Below are positions 1-9,310 of a stretch of 64,000 bases of DNA, one piece after another (within the stretch, counting starts at the first letter, position 1; the number at the start of each line of letters is the position of its first letter). The DNA is from Pseudomonas leptonychotis (GTDB lineage Bacteria > Pseudomonadota > Gammaproteobacteria > Pseudomonadales > Pseudomonadaceae). The stretch is from NCBI RefSeq assembly GCF_004920405.1, contig NZ_RFLV01000006.1, positions 124,001 through 188,000 of the forward strand. The letters are read 5' to 3'. The notes beneath the pieces are model-generated. The model was given only the letters and a program-made list of their open reading frames with translations. It was not told where the DNA came from and ran no database searches. A program made the position numbers and the translations under genes.

Positions 1-378
1 GAGCGCCAACGCCTCAGCCTCCTCCACTGGCAGCTCGCCGGTTATACCCAGCAACAGCAGTGGATCAAGCACGGCGCCATCAATTGCCGGGTCAGTCGGC
101 AAAGGCTTGCCGCTATCGGCAACCTCGGCCTGTCCGACGGCAGCTTGCGCCTGAGCATCCTGCGGCTCTTCTTTGTCTACCTTGCTGTCACGCGCAGGCT
201 TAGCAGGCGCATCACTGCGTTCTGCAGCCTTGGCCTGACGCTCCCGGGCATACACCTGAGAGAAGCTAGAAGCCTCATTTCTATTAGGCTCAGCGGGTTT
301 CCCCGGTGGTTTTGATGCAGCGGCCCTGGGCTTTATTTCAGGCGCTGACTTGAGCAGCAGATCGGGGGCAACGGACAT
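1..378 (-). CDS. fliK: Flagellar hook-length control protein FliK, N-terminal part (cut by window edge)
   Basis: The reading frame opens with ATG at 376-378 and stays open to base 1, giving 126 residues of an unfinished protein. The visible part begins MSVAPDLLLKSAPE and is rich in Ala, Pro, Lys, Glu and Gln with no clear fold. That is typical of the N-terminal half of FliK, the secreted ruler that ends hook growth by switching export specificity. The conserved C-terminal substrate-switch domain would lie outside the window. The call rests mostly on position: downstream of hptB on the same strand, where fliK sits in P. putida/P. fluorescens-type flagellar clusters. The Shine-Dalgarno sequence lies inside a predicted hairpin (383-414). 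Confidence 0.75.
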   Translation of the reverse strand, partial: MSVAPDLLLKSAPEIKPRAAASKPPGKPAEPNRNEASSFSQVYARERQAKAAERSDAPAKPARDSKVDKEEPQDAQAQAAVGQAEVADSGKPLPTDPAIDGAVLDPLLLLGITGELPVEEAEALAL

Positions 379-382
379 GGAT

Positions 383-414
383 ACTCTCCGCTCGGGGTTG
401 GTCGTGCGGAGAGT
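383..414 (-). promoter_or_regulatory. Hairpin covering the fliK ribosome binding site
   Basis: The arms ACTCTCCGC (383-391) and GCGGAGAGT (406-414) are perfect 9-base complements with a 14-base loop. Read on the minus strand, the downstream arm contains the GGAGAG Shine-Dalgarno sequence, placed four to nine bases before the fliK ATG. The folded RNA would hide the ribosome site. A regulatory role is inferred. As written, the stem ends in TTTTG on the plus strand, but no plus-strand gene needs a terminator here. Confidence 0.55.
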
Positions 415-493
415 TTTGCAAGGTGCGGGCCAACTTTTTGGCAGGCAGGTTAAGCGGGGTGAAATGCAGTAATCAGAGACAGAAGTAGCAAGG

Positions 494-847
494 CTAGTGT
501 CGATAACGCTGACGCTCGGACTTGAGCAGGATGCGCACAATGGCAAATTCGCGCTCGATCTGCTCGACCAGCTCAGGGGCCTGCTCCAGCTGCTCGCGCC
601 GGCCGGCTTCCTCCAGCTGCTTGCACAGCCCAGCCAGCATCAATGCGCCCATATTGCTGCAACTGCCCTTAAAGCTGTGCGCCGCCAAACGCAGGCTCTG
701 CGCATCGGCAGCCTGCTCAGCCTGGCGCAGCACCAGCACACGTTCTTCGGAGTCGAGCAGGAAGGTATCCAGCAGCACCGGGTATTCATCTTCCATGACG
801 TCCTGCAAAGCCGCCAATACTGCGCTATCAAGGTGAATATCAGACAA
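494..847 (-). CDS. hptB: Histidine phosphotransfer protein HptB
   Basis: A 117-residue single-domain Hpt protein. The phosphorylated histidine is His57 in the motif AHSFKGS, followed by the usual Gly/Ala-rich second helix. Hpt proteins carry phosphate between hybrid sensor kinases and a response regulator. In P. aeruginosa HptB receives phosphate from several orphan hybrid kinases and passes it to HsbR, tuning swarming and biofilm formation. The start is TTG at 845-847, supported by AGGAGAG about seven bases upstream. The next gene upstream is hsbR, 29 bases away on the same strand, matching the known hsbA-hsbR-hptB module. Confidence 0.88.
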   Translation of the reverse strand: MSDIHLDSAVLAALQDVMEDEYPVLLDTFLLDSEERVLVLRQAEQAADAQSLRLAAHSFKGSCSNMGALMLAGLCKQLEEAGRREQLEQAPELVEQIEREFAIVRILLKSERQRYRH

Positions 848-876
848 CTGCGCGCTCTCCTAGCGTTATGCCTGGA

Positions 877-2571
877 TTATGCCCCAGGCAACCAGGAAAA
901 CTCCACGCGCACCCCCGGTTCGCCGTCGCCCCAACTGCAGCGCTCACTCAATTGCCTGACCAGTGCCAGCCCACGACCGCTCAGGCTATGGGCATCCCGG
1001 GGCTGCGCAGGCTGTAACGGCGCCTCGAAGCCCGAACCGCTGTCCTCGACTCGGACGATCAAACGTCCGCCAGTGCCTTCAGGTAGCAATTGCAGATGAA
1101 AGCGGACAAACCCATCCGTTAACGTGGCCAGCCGCACGCTACGTTGGCGGTAGTACTCGGAAAATCCCTCGGCATTTGCCTTGAGCGCCGAATCCAGACC
1201 TAGCACGCCATGCTCCAGAGCGTTCGAGTACAGCTCGGCTAGCACACTGAACAGGGCCCCACCTTGGGGGCGCAGACCTTTTACCTCCAACAGCAACTGC
1301 AGGAGAAACGGTAACGGGTTGAAATGGCGCAGGGTCTCACCGCGAAACTCAAAGCTGGCCGACCAGTCCAGCGAGTGACTCTGCCCATTATCAGCAAAAG
1401 CCAGCGGCGGACGGCTTAACTGGCCATCATCGACCATGCGGACCTCAAGCAAGCTGACATCATCCTGCTGCTCGCCGCTGAAGCGGGCTAGGGCCTGCTG
1501 AATCTCGGAAAACAACGTGGCTTGCTGCAGGTTGGCGCTGAACACATCCAGCAGACGGCCCTCACCAAATAACTCGCCCTGTTTGTTGCAGGCCTCCAAC
1601 ACGCCATCGGAGAGCATAAAAACCCGGTCACCCAGCGCCAGCGGATAGACCTCGTACTTGTCATTGAACGCAGTAGGTTCCAACACCCCCAGTGGCAAAT
1701 GCCGCGACACCAACGGCAAGCGCTCGCCATTGCCCCGTAGCAAGTAACCATCCGGCAAGCCGCCATTCCACACTTCAACCACCTGGCGCTGAAAACTGAT
1801 GTTCAGCACCGCCGCGCAGCAAAACACGCCAACGGGGAGGATGCGCTTGAGCTTGGCGTTAATTTCGCGCAGCACTTCGGCCAAGGAATAGCCCTTGGCC
1901 GTCATGCCATAAAACACCTCTGCCAAAGGCATTGCGCCAATTGCCGCTGGCAAGCCATGCCCGGTGAAATCACCCAACAGCACATGCATGCCGCCGGACG
2001 GTTTGAACGCAGCCAGCAACAGGTCACCGTTGAACACCGCATAAGGAGATTGCAGATAGCGGATATTAGGCGCATCCAGGCAACCGGAATGGGTCACCTT
2101 ATCGAATACCGCCTTGGCCACACGCTGCTCAGTAAGCAGGTGTTCGTTGTGCACAGCTATCAGGTCGCGCTGCTGCAACACCGTGTCTTGCAGGCGGCGC
2201 AAGCGGTCCATGGCCTTGATTTTGGCTTCGAGAATGACCCGGTTATACGGTTTGGCGAGAAAGTCGTCACCGCCGGCTTCCAGGCAGCGCACCAAGGCTT
2301 CGCCTTCAGTCAGCGAGGTGAGGAAGATGATGGGCACCAGCTCCTCACCGGCCACCTGTTTGATCCGCCGCGCAGCTTCGAAGCCGTCCATCAGCGGCAT
2401 CAGGGCATCCATCAACACCAGTTGCGGACGCTCTTGCTCAAACAGCGCTACCGCCTCAAGACCATTGCTGGCAGTCAGCACCCGGTGCCCCTGACGACTG
2501 ACAATGGTCGACAGCAGCATACGGTCGGCTGCGTTGTCCTCAGCAATCAGAATGGACAATCGCTCTGACAT
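877..2571 (-). CDS. hsbR: Response regulator HsbR, receiver-phosphatase-kinase protein
   Basis: A 564-residue protein with three parts. An N-terminal receiver domain (about 5-120) has the phospho-acceptor Asp55 in LVLMD and the conserved Lys in FLAKPYN. A central SpoIIE/PP2C-type phosphatase (about 185-375) carries LLGDFTGHGLPAA and MLSDGVLEA. A C-terminal GHKL ATPase of anti-sigma-kinase type (about 430-560) carries NALEHG and VEDSGSGF. In P. aeruginosa HsbR takes phosphate from HptB and sets the phosphorylation of HsbA, acting as phosphatase or kinase according to its state. It sits between hsbA and hptB, so all three likely share a transcript. Length and architecture fit the family. Confidence 0.9.
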   Translation of the reverse strand: MSERLSILIAEDNAADRMLLSTIVSRQGHRVLTASNGLEAVALFEQERPQLVLMDALMPLMDGFEAARRIKQVAGEELVPIIFLTSLTEGEALVRCLEAGGDDFLAKPYNRVILEAKIKAMDRLRRLQDTVLQQRDLIAVHNEHLLTEQRVAKAVFDKVTHSGCLDAPNIRYLQSPYAVFNGDLLLAAFKPSGGMHVLLGDFTGHGLPAAIGAMPLAEVFYGMTAKGYSLAEVLREINAKLKRILPVGVFCCAAVLNISFQRQVVEVWNGGLPDGYLLRGNGERLPLVSRHLPLGVLEPTAFNDKYEVYPLALGDRVFMLSDGVLEACNKQGELFGEGRLLDVFSANLQQATLFSEIQQALARFSGEQQDDVSLLEVRMVDDGQLSRPPLAFADNGQSHSLDWSASFEFRGETLRHFNPLPFLLQLLLEVKGLRPQGGALFSVLAELYSNALEHGVLGLDSALKANAEGFSEYYRQRSVRLATLTDGFVRFHLQLLPEGTGGRLIVRVEDSGSGFEAPLQPAQPRDAHSLSGRGLALVRQLSERCSWGDGEPGVRVEFSWLPGA

Positions 2572-2585
2572 GGCGCAAGCCTCAA

Positions 2586-2891
2586 TCAGGCGATTTTAAA
2601 CAACTGCTCGAAGTTCGAGATGGCCAGAATCTTGCGCACATCTGGATTGCAGTTGAGCAGATTGATCTGCGCACTGTCACCGCCGGCGTGATCACGCAGC
2701 AACAGCAGCATGCCGAGGGCTGAGCTGTCCAGGTAGGTAGTGTCTTTAAGGTCTACGACGTAGCGTTGCGGGGTTGTGTTGACGCGCTCGTAGGCATTGC
2801 GAAATTCCTGATGCGCGCCGAAATCGAAGCGTCCTTGAATCAGAATGGTCAGCTCTTGCCCGTCGGATGAGGGCAGCGAGGTGATAGCCAT
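2586..2891 (-). CDS. hsbA: Anti-anti-sigma factor HsbA (STAS domain)
   Basis: A 101-residue STAS-domain protein. The motif TTYLDSSALGMLL contains Ser56, the expected phosphorylation site of this family. In P. aeruginosa unphosphorylated HsbA binds the anti-sigma factor FlgM and favours swimming, while phosphorylated HsbA partners with the diguanylate cyclase HsbD. The gene lies 14 bases upstream of hsbR and follows fliJ after a 157-base gap, so the hsb-hpt genes may have their own promoter. No clear promoter was read in that gap. Confidence 0.88.
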   Translation of the reverse strand: MAITSLPSSDGQELTILIQGRFDFGAHQEFRNAYERVNTTPQRYVVDLKDTTYLDSSALGMLLLLRDHAGGDSAQINLLNCNPDVRKILAISNFEQLFKIA

Positions 2892-3048
2892 GAATTACTC
2901 CTATATGACGATAAGACCGGACCGCACATTCAGGTGGGCCAGCTGCAAGTTATGCATGATCAAGATGTAGCATCGCAATGCTCAGGCAGCAACTCTTTAG
3001 ATAATGTGGGTAGACCAATACGCGCATTAAGAAGGTTAGCGCTTAGCT

Positions 3049-3501
3049 TTAATACGGCGAATCACGCGTCGCCAAGCGCTGCGATAACTCATCGAGAAGC
3101 TTCTGCTCGCGCTTGTCCTCCGCTATGCGTGCTTCATCCTGATAGCGCTGGACCAGTTTGCGCAAACCCTCAAGGCGAGCATAGCGCTGCTGCCAGACGT
3201 CACGCACTTTAGCCATATTGGCGCTATGCCAATCGACACTGTTGCGTTGCTGGCCGATGGCCGTTTCCAGTTGATTAAGAAAGCGCTGGTAGTTCATCAG
3301 CCACTGCCCGGAGACGCCGCGTTGGCCTTCACTGATCCACTGCTGCTGATAATCACCACGATAACGTTCCAGATCGCCAAGCTGCACTTCGGCTTGGCGC
3401 AGCAACCCTTGGCAATGGCCTAGCTGCATGGCCGCCTCACGCTCGGCGCGTTCGGCCATAGCGATTACCGGAGCCAGGCGCGCAGCGCGGCTTTGCGCCA
3501 T
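3049..3501 (-). CDS. fliJ: Flagellar export chaperone FliJ
   Basis: A 150-residue, strongly charged, almost wholly helical protein with heptad-like repeats and no membrane segment, as expected for FliJ. FliJ forms an antiparallel coiled coil that sits in the centre of the FliI hexamer and helps export flagellar subunits. It starts three bases after the fliI stop codon, consistent with translational coupling. Family identification rests on size, coiled-coil character and the fixed fliI-fliJ order. Confidence 0.85.
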   Translation of the reverse strand: MAQSRAARLAPVIAMAERAEREAAMQLGHCQGLLRQAEVQLGDLERYRGDYQQQWISEGQRGVSGQWLMNYQRFLNQLETAIGQQRNSVDWHSANMAKVRDVWQQRYARLEGLRKLVQRYQDEARIAEDKREQKLLDELSQRLATRDSPY

Positions 3502-3504
3502 GGG

Positions 3505-4866
3505 TTATGCGCCTGCTGCTGCAGGGTTGAAGGTCGCCGCCAGCTGAGCGCTGCTGCTTTCCAGGCTTTCGTTATCTTGCAGGTTCTGCCGCAGGTACTT
3601 GACCATGGCCGGATGACGCGCAATGGCCAGGTCAGTGTCGGCATCACCACCCGGCACATAGGCACCGACGCTGATCAGGTCACGACTTTGCTGATAACGC
3701 GACCATAGCTGCTTGAAGCGTTGGGCCAGGCGCATGTGTTCGGCGCTAACCACCTGCGGCATCACCCGGCTGATCGACGCTTCAATGTCGATGGCCGGGT
3801 AATGCCCCTCCTCGGCCAGGCGGCGCGACAGCACGATATGGCCGTCGAGCACCCCACGCGCCGCGTCGGCGATCGGGTCTTGCTGGTCATCCCCCTCGCT
3901 GAGTACGGTGTAGAAAGCTGTAATCGAACCGCCGCCCTCCTCAGCATTACCAGCACGCTCCACCAGCTTCGGAAGGCGGGCAAAAACTGAGGGTGGATAG
4001 CCCTTGGTCGCCGGCGGCTCACCAATGGCCAGGGCAATTTCACGCTGGGCCTGGGCAAAGCGTGTCAGCGAATCCATCAGCAGCAACACGTTTTTGCCCT
4101 TATCGCGGAAGTACTCGGCAATTCGCGTGCAATACATGGCCGCACGCAGGCGCATCAGCGGCGCATCATCGGCAGGGGATGCCACCACCACCGAGCGTTT
4201 GAGACCCTCGTGACCGAGGATCTCGTCGATAAATTCTTTTACTTCACGGCCCCGCTCTCCGATCAGCCCGACCACGATAATGTCGGCTTCAGTAAACCGC
4301 GTCATCATGCCCAGCAGTACCGACTTACCAACCCCTGTACCGGCAAACAGGCCCAGGCGCTGGCCTCGCCCCACGGTCAACAAACCGTTGATTGAGCGGA
4401 TACCCACATCCAGCGGCTCACTGATCGGATGGCGATTGAGCGGATTGATTGCAGGACCATCCATCGGCACCCAGTCCTCTGCCTTCATCCCGCCTTTGCC
4501 GTCGAGGGCGCGACCGGTGCCGTCAAGCACCCGGCCAAGCATCGACATACCCATGGGCAAACGCCCGGTATCCGGCAGCGGCACTACGCGAGCACCTGGG
4601 GCGATGCCCGCCAGGCTGCCGACCGGCATCAGGAAGATTTTGCCATTGGAAAAGCCCATCACCTCGGCTTCAACTTGCACGGGGTGATAGCTGTCATCGT
4701 TGATCACCAGGCAGCGGCTGCCCAGTGCGGCCCGCAGACCTTCAGCCTCCAGGGTTAGACCCACCATGCGTATCAATCGGCCCTCAACCTGCGGTTGAGT
4801 CGGCAGCGTTACGGCCTCGCTGTAATTGGCCAGGCGCTTGGCAAAACTGACCCGATCAAGGCGCAT
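3505..4866 (-). CDS. fliI: Flagellum-specific ATPase FliI
   Basis: A 453-residue ATPase of the flagellar type III export apparatus. The Walker A motif AGTGVGKS is at 175-182, a Walker B strand NVLLLMDS follows, and the F1-like arginine/glutamate motifs [13 protein letters not shown] are present. The start chosen is ATG at 4864-4866 ([11 protein letters not shown]), which matches the Pseudomonas family N-terminus. An upstream in-frame start would add 31 residues lying inside fliH and unlike FliI. The gene overlaps fliH by 11 bases, indicating coupled translation. Confidence 0.93.
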   Translation of the reverse strand: MRLDRVSFAKRLANYSEAVTLPTQPQVEGRLIRMVGLTLEAEGLRAALGSRCLVINDDSYHPVQVEAEVMGFSNGKIFLMPVGSLAGIAPGARVVPLPDTGRLPMGMSMLGRVLDGTGRALDGKGGMKAEDWVPMDGPAINPLNRHPISEPLDVGIRSINGLLTVGRGQRLGLFAGTGVGKSVLLGMMTRFTEADIIVVGLIGERGREVKEFIDEILGHEGLKRSVVVASPADDAPLMRLRAAMYCTRIAEYFRDKGKNVLLLMDSLTRFAQAQREIALAIGEPPATKGYPPSVFARLPKLVERAGNAEEGGGSITAFYTVLSEGDDQQDPIADAARGVLDGHIVLSRRLAEEGHYPAIDIEASISRVMPQVVSAEHMRLAQRFKQLWSRYQQSRDLISVGAYVPGGDADTDLAIARHPAMVKYLRQNLQDNESLESSSAQLAATFNPAAAGA

Positions 4867-5671
4867 CCGGACTCGCCTGAGGTTCCACCGCAGGGGCGTC
4901 AAGATCGGTATGCAGATCGGCTTCAAGAGGGTGTGAAACCTGCTCGCGCTGCTGCTCAAACAACTGCTTGATAGCTTGATTTAAACGGGTTTCCACAGTG
5001 GCATCGATGCGGCTGAGCTCGCTTTCTACCCGGCAACCGCCGGGCAACAAGGCTGCATCTTCAAGTATTCGCCAACTCTCCTCGTGACGCTCACGCAAGG
5101 CCTTGATCATCTCGAAATCTTGCGGGTTGAGGTGGATGCGGATGTTGCTAGTGCCCATGGGCAATAACTTGAGTGCTTCGCTAAGCACCTGACGAATCTG
5201 ACTGGAGTCGCTGACCAACTCGCGCTGAATCACCTGGCGCACCATCTGTTCGAGCAAACCGATCATTGCCTCTTCAACCTGCTGATCTTGCTCGGCTATC
5301 GGCTCGAACAACTGAGTCATCAGCTGCTCCAGGCCGGCGACCTTAGCGGCCAGGGCCATGTCGGCTTCTTGTTTAGCTTTTAACTGGCCGGCATGGAAAC
5401 CGTCTTTCTCGCCTGTAGCAAAACCTTCGTTGTAGGCGTCTTGGCGGATCGCCTCCAACTCATCCAGCGTCAAGGGTTTGACGTCTTCCAGGGCTACTTC
5501 TTCACTCTCGGCTTGCGCCTGTTCATTCGCCTCAGCGGACTGCTCGGCTATTTGCTCTTCGGTAAGCTCAGGCGCTTCCACTTGCGGGTCGAAACTGGGC
5601 AGCGCCCACAGGTCCACACCTTTGAGGTCTTTGGCGCGAATCAGCTCGCTAGGCGGCTCTTTACTGGACAT
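4856..5671 (-). CDS. fliH: Flagellar assembly protein FliH
   Basis: A 271-residue cytosolic protein that binds FliI, holds it inactive and docks it at the C-ring. The N-terminal third is acidic and Gln/Glu rich (about 30-70). A central coiled-coil stretch precedes the conserved C-terminal domain, which includes a FliH/V-ATPase-E-like segment ([18 protein letters not shown]). It lies between fliG and fliI, with 25 bases to fliG and an 11-base overlap with fliI, in the standard fliEFGHIJ order. Confidence 0.9.
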   Translation of the reverse strand: MSSKEPPSELIRAKDLKGVDLWALPSFDPQVEAPELTEEQIAEQSAEANEQAQAESEEVALEDVKPLTLDELEAIRQDAYNEGFATGEKDGFHAGQLKAKQEADMALAAKVAGLEQLMTQLFEPIAEQDQQVEEAMIGLLEQMVRQVIQRELVSDSSQIRQVLSEALKLLPMGTSNIRIHLNPQDFEMIKALRERHEESWRILEDAALLPGGCRVESELSRIDATVETRLNQAIKQLFEQQREQVSHPLEADLHTDLDAPAVEPQASPDAP

Positions 5672-5696
5672 GCGTCAAACCATTACGGGCCATGGG

Positions 5697-6713
5697 TTAA
5701 ACCATTTCCTCGCCACCTTTGCCGCCCAGGACAATTTCCCCGGCTTCGGCCATACGCCTGGCGATAGTGAGAATTTCCTTCTGCGCGGTTTCCACGTCGC
5801 TGACGCGTACCGGGCCCTTGGCTTCGAGGTCGTCGCGCAGCAGTTCGGCGGCACGTTTGGACATGTTCTTGAAAACTTTCTCTTTGATCGCCTCGTCGGC
5901 GCCCTTGAGGGCCAGCACCAGCACGTCAGACGACACCTCGCGCAGCAGCGCCTGAATACCGCGGTCATCCACATCGGCGAGATTGTCGAAGACGAACATC
6001 AAGTCCTCAATCTGACTAGAGAGGTCTTCATCGACTTCGCGGATCGAGTCCATCAACTGACCTTCAACCGAGCTGTCGAGGAAGTTCATGATATCGGCGG
6101 CACGTTTAACCCCACCCAGCGCGGCACGGGTGGTATTGGAACTGCCGGAAAACTGCTTCTCAAGAATCTGGTTAAGCTCTTTCAGTGCCGCGGGCTGCAC
6201 GGTGTTGAGCGATGAAACGCGCAATACGATATCCAGACGCACCTTGTGATCAAAGTGGCCGAGCACTTCACCAGCCTGATCAGGATCGAGGTAGGCAACG
6301 ACGATGGCCTGAATCTGCGGGTGCTCATAGCGGATTACATCCGCCACGGCGCGCGGCTCCATCCATTTCAGGCTGTCCAGACCACTGGTGCTGCCGCCCA
6401 GAAGGATGCGGTCAATCAGGTTACCGGCTTTGTCTTCACCCAACGCCTGCGTCAGCATCTTGCGAATATAGCCATCGGCGCCAACACCCAAGCTGGTTTG
6501 ATCGCCGACGATGTCGACGAACTCGCCCATCACCTGCTCGACCTGCTCGCGCTGGATATTGCGCATACCGGCCATGGCCACGCCAACCCGTTGCACTTCC
6601 TTCGGCCCCAGATGGCGCAACACTTGAGCCGCGTCGGTTTCACCCAGCGACAGCAGGAGGATCGCGGCCTTCTCGACTTTATTCAATTTAGTGGCGGTTC
6701 GATTTTCACTCAT
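5697..6713 (-). CDS. fliG: Flagellar motor switch protein FliG
   Basis: A 338-residue rotor protein that couples MotAB stator torque to the MS ring and takes part in direction switching. The middle-domain EHPQ motif is in IRYEHPQIQAIVVAYL. The C-terminal torque helix region reads EDLMFVFDNLADVDDRGIQ with its conserved charged residues, followed by LLRDDLEAKGPVRVSDVE. Length matches Pseudomonas FliG. The start codon lies inside the end of fliF (8-base overlap), so translation is probably coupled. Confidence 0.95.
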   Translation of the reverse strand: MSENRTATKLNKVEKAAILLLSLGETDAAQVLRHLGPKEVQRVGVAMAGMRNIQREQVEQVMGEFVDIVGDQTSLGVGADGYIRKMLTQALGEDKAGNLIDRILLGGSTSGLDSLKWMEPRAVADVIRYEHPQIQAIVVAYLDPDQAGEVLGHFDHKVRLDIVLRVSSLNTVQPAALKELNQILEKQFSGSSNTTRAALGGVKRAADIMNFLDSSVEGQLMDSIREVDEDLSSQIEDLMFVFDNLADVDDRGIQALLREVSSDVLVLALKGADEAIKEKVFKNMSKRAAELLRDDLEAKGPVRVSDVETAQKEILTIARRMAEAGEIVLGGKGGEEMV

Positions 6714-8499
6714 CGGCGTTGATCCACTCTTTTACAACCTGGGCTACGCGGCCCGGGTCTTCCGCGACCAGGCTCTTGATGGCGTTTAGCTGTGCATCAT
6801 ACCCCTCACTCGGGCTCGGCAGGAGGATGCTTTGCGGACCGCCCAAGCTGACCCTGTCCTCGGCCAGGTCACCGCCCAGCGCGCCCATTTCACCTAGTTC
6901 AACATCGCCGCCACGGCCGTCGCCTTGGCCTTTACCGCCGGCAGTGATGCTCTTCATAACTGGGCGCAGGACAAACCAGACCAGGATAAAGATCAACAGC
7001 GCGGGCATCAGTTGCTTGAGCCCCCCCATAGCCAGCAGGAACAACTCGCTCTGGTACCACGGTAACGCAACAGCCTCTTCGCCCAGCTCGGCGGAGAACG
7101 GTGTATTGATCACGCTGACGCTGTCGCCACGACTGGCATCGAAGCCCACCGAGTCCTGCACCAGGCGGGTAAAGCGCGCCAAGTCATCACTGCTCCATGG
7201 CACGCGAGTCACATCACCAGTGGCCGCATCGACCTTGGCCTGATCGTCCACCACCACAGCCACCGACAAACGGCGTAGGCGGCCCTGCTGCTGCTTGGTG
7301 TAGCTGATCGAACGATCCAATTCGAAGTTGCGGGTGGACTGCTCACGTTTATCCGCCGGATACGGCGCGAGCATGGCCAGACCGGTTACCGGGTCGATAA
7401 TCTGCTCGCCATTCACATCCAACAACGGTTGGCCAGCCGCCACAGGGCCCGGCACCGCAGCGGCTCCCGCCGCTTGCTGAGGTGCAGCGGCAGCACCAGG
7501 CGGTTGGTTACTCAGAGCACCGGGTACACCTTGCGGTGGCAGACTGCTGGTGCGCTGCTCGTTTACCTGTTGTTCGCTGCGCAGCGCCGGTTGGTCCGGG
7601 TTGAACATTTCCGAGGTAGATTCCACCGCGCTGAAATCCACATCCGCTGACACTTCGGCTTTGTAACGGCCCGAGCCCAGCACCGGTTGCAGAATGTTGT
7701 GTACGCGCTGGGTAAACAGGCTTTCCATGCGCCGGCTGTAGTCAAACTGTTTGCCGGCCATGGTCAGTTCGGACATTTCCTGAATATCCGAGAGCAGATT
7801 GCCCTTCTGGTCGACCACGGTGACTTGGGCCTTGTCCATTTCCGGCACGCTGCTGGCCACCAGATTGACGATGGCCATCACCTGACTTGGCTCCAGGCCA
7901 CGGCCTGAATACAGCTCGACCAACACCGAGGCGCTAGGCTTGCGCTCATCGCGCACAAACACCGAGCTCTTGGGGATGGCCAGGTGCACGCGGGCTGCTT
8001 TGACGTTATTCAGGCTGGAGACCGTACGCGCCAGTTCACCTTCCAGGCCACGGCGGTAACGGGTGGCTTCCATAAACTGGCTGGTGCCCAGGCCTTGTTC
8101 CTGATCAAGAATCTCAAAGCCAACGCTATTGTCTTTCGGCGAGACACCCGCAGCAGCCAGACGCATACGTGCCCGTGCCAGGTCATCGGACTTGACCAGT
8201 AGCGCGCCGGAATTAGGTTCCACGGTGTACTTGATATCGGCAGCGGACAGCGTCTCCATTACCTGGGACGCATCCATGCCATCGAGACTGCCATAAAGAG
8301 GCTGGTAGTCCGGCTGCTGCGACCACAGCACCACGGCAAAACCAATTGCCACGCTGGCAGCCAGGCCAACCAGCAAACCAATCTGTCGCAACATCGACAT
8401 ATCGGCGAGGTTTTCTAGGAAGGTCAGGCCGAATAATGGTTTCTTCGGCTCACCACCATTGAGGGTGGCAGGTACGTTTGCAGCGACGGCTTCAGCCAT
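6706..8499 (-). CDS. fliF: Flagellar MS-ring protein FliF
   Basis: A 597-residue membrane protein that forms the MS ring, the base on which the flagellum is built. Two membrane segments frame a large periplasmic part: one near residues 40-60 (LLVGLAASVAIGFAVVLW) and one near 495-515 (LMPALLIFILVWFVLRPV). The ring-building motifs (GALLVKSDDLARARMRLAAAG, ARVHLAIPKSSVFVR) are present. A low-complexity Pro/Ala/Gln stretch lies around 315-345. The C-terminal tail, PGRVAQVVKEWI, is the FliG-binding helix. ATG start, 15 bases after fliE. Confidence 0.95.
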   Translation of the reverse strand: MAEAVAANVPATLNGGEPKKPLFGLTFLENLADMSMLRQIGLLVGLAASVAIGFAVVLWSQQPDYQPLYGSLDGMDASQVMETLSAADIKYTVEPNSGALLVKSDDLARARMRLAAAGVSPKDNSVGFEILDQEQGLGTSQFMEATRYRRGLEGELARTVSSLNNVKAARVHLAIPKSSVFVRDERKPSASVLVELYSGRGLEPSQVMAIVNLVASSVPEMDKAQVTVVDQKGNLLSDIQEMSELTMAGKQFDYSRRMESLFTQRVHNILQPVLGSGRYKAEVSADVDFSAVESTSEMFNPDQPALRSEQQVNEQRTSSLPPQGVPGALSNQPPGAAAAPQQAAGAAAVPGPVAAGQPLLDVNGEQIIDPVTGLAMLAPYPADKREQSTRNFELDRSISYTKQQQGRLRRLSVAVVVDDQAKVDAATGDVTRVPWSSDDLARFTRLVQDSVGFDASRGDSVSVINTPFSAELGEEAVALPWYQSELFLLAMGGLKQLMPALLIFILVWFVLRPVMKSITAGGKGQGDGRGGDVELGEMGALGGDLAEDRVSLGGPQSILLPSPSEGYDAQLNAIKSLVAEDPGRVAQVVKEWINADE

Positions 8500-8514
8500 G
8501 ATTCAGCCCTACCC

Positions 8515-8844
8515 TTAAACCGGCATCTGCATAATGTCTTGATAAGCCTGAACCAGTTTATTGCGCACCTGGGTCATGGCTTGAAAGGAAACGCTGGCTT
8601 TCTGCGACGCGATCATCACGTCCGTCAAATCTACGCCACTGGTGCCCATTTCAAAGGCGGTTGCCAACTTATTTGAGGCTTGCTGGGTTTCGTTGACCTT
8701 GCCCACTGCTTGCCCGAGCATCTCGGAAAAGCTCGGTGCGCCAGGCTCAGGCGTGCTGGTGACAGGCTTCTGACGCGCCATGGCGTCGGCCTGCATGGAA
8801 CGCATTTCCAGCATCAAGCGATTAAATTCAACACCCTGGCTCAT
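8515..8844 (-). CDS. fliE: Flagellar hook-basal body protein FliE
   Basis: A 109-residue rod-adapter protein joining the MS ring to the rod. The conserved C-terminal region reads [28 protein letters not shown] (shown in part: [13 protein letters not shown]), the hallmark of FliE. The start is ATG at 8842-8844 ([10 protein letters not shown]) because GGAGG lies five bases before it. An upstream GTG frame start would place that Shine-Dalgarno inside the coding region. First gene of the fliEFGHIJ operon, preceded by a σ54-type promoter about 55 bases upstream. Confidence 0.92.
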   Translation of the reverse strand: MSQGVEFNRLMLEMRSMQADAMARQKPVTSTPEPGAPSFSEMLGQAVGKVNETQQASNKLATAFEMGTSGVDLTDVMIASQKASVSFQAMTQVRNKLVQAYQDIMQMPV

Positions 8845-8898
8845 CTTTACCTCCACTGGCCGCGGTTTTTTGACGCTTCGCGGCGTTTGCAGAAGTAT

Positions 8899-8914
8899 TG
8901 CAACAAGGGTGCCA
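8899..8914 (-). promoter_or_regulatory. σ54 (RpoN) promoter of the fliE operon
   Basis: Read on the minus strand the site is TGGCAC-CCTTG-TTGCA. This is a perfect match to the σ54 core TGGCAC-N5-TTGCA, with the GG and GC elements correctly spaced. It ends about 55 bases before the fliE ATG. Class III flagellar genes of Pseudomonas are σ54-dependent and activated by FleR (or FleQ). Those activator genes are not next to fliE in this window. Confidence 0.88.
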
Positions 8915-8955
8915 GATTATTGGGCAGCCATTAAGGCCATTCCACTCGCGGCTAA

Positions 8956-9174
8956 TCAGCCCTTCTGTGATCTGAGGTACAAGGCCTCGACCTTCTCCCG
9001 CGCCCAAGGTGTCTTGCGCAGAAAGGTCAGACTGGATTTGACGCTCGGGTCGCTCTTGAAACAGCGGATATCAATATGCTGCGCCAACCCCTCCCAACCG
9101 TACTGGCTAACCAGAGCGTTGAGAATGGCCTCAAGGGTGACGCCATGCAGTGGATTCTTGGGTGATTGAGTCAT
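8956..9174 (-). CDS. VF530 family small DNA-binding protein
   Basis: A 72-residue protein starting [18 protein letters not shown], with the family pattern of a short N-terminal NPLHG segment, a [18 protein letters not shown] core and a C-terminal [12 protein letters not shown] helix. This matches the VF530 (DUF2132) family, small helical proteins of marine and other gamma-proteobacteria proposed to bind DNA. Exact function is unknown. The start is ATG at 9172-9174 because upstream in-frame residues are not family-like. It sits upstream of fliE on the same strand, where fleR would normally be found, so the flagellar cluster is interrupted here. Confidence 0.75.
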   Translation of the reverse strand: MTQSPKNPLHGVTLEAILNALVSQYGWEGLAQHIDIRCFKSDPSVKSSLTFLRKTPWAREKVEALYLRSQKG

Positions 9175-9278
9175 GCAGAACCTGTACGGATAGCCCGATA
9201 GAAAAACACCCGCCACCATAGCCAAGCCGGCGGCTAACCGAAAGTGCGAAGACGCTCTCGTGGGTTTATCTACAGGCA

Positions 9279-9310
9279 TAAAAACGGCCCAACACCAAGA
9301 GTGTGGGCCG
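9279..9310 (-). terminator. Rho-independent terminator after putP
   Basis: On the minus strand the arms CGGCCCACAC and GTGTTGGGCCG pair with one bulged base around a short loop and are followed by TTTTT. It lies 106 bases past the putP stop codon and is oriented to stop putP transcripts. Confidence 0.8.

Noticed and set aside
383..414. Plus-strand terminator reading of the fliK leader hairpin
   Set aside because: It has a short T-run on the plus strand, but no plus-strand gene ends there; overlap with the fliK ribosome site gives a better explanation.
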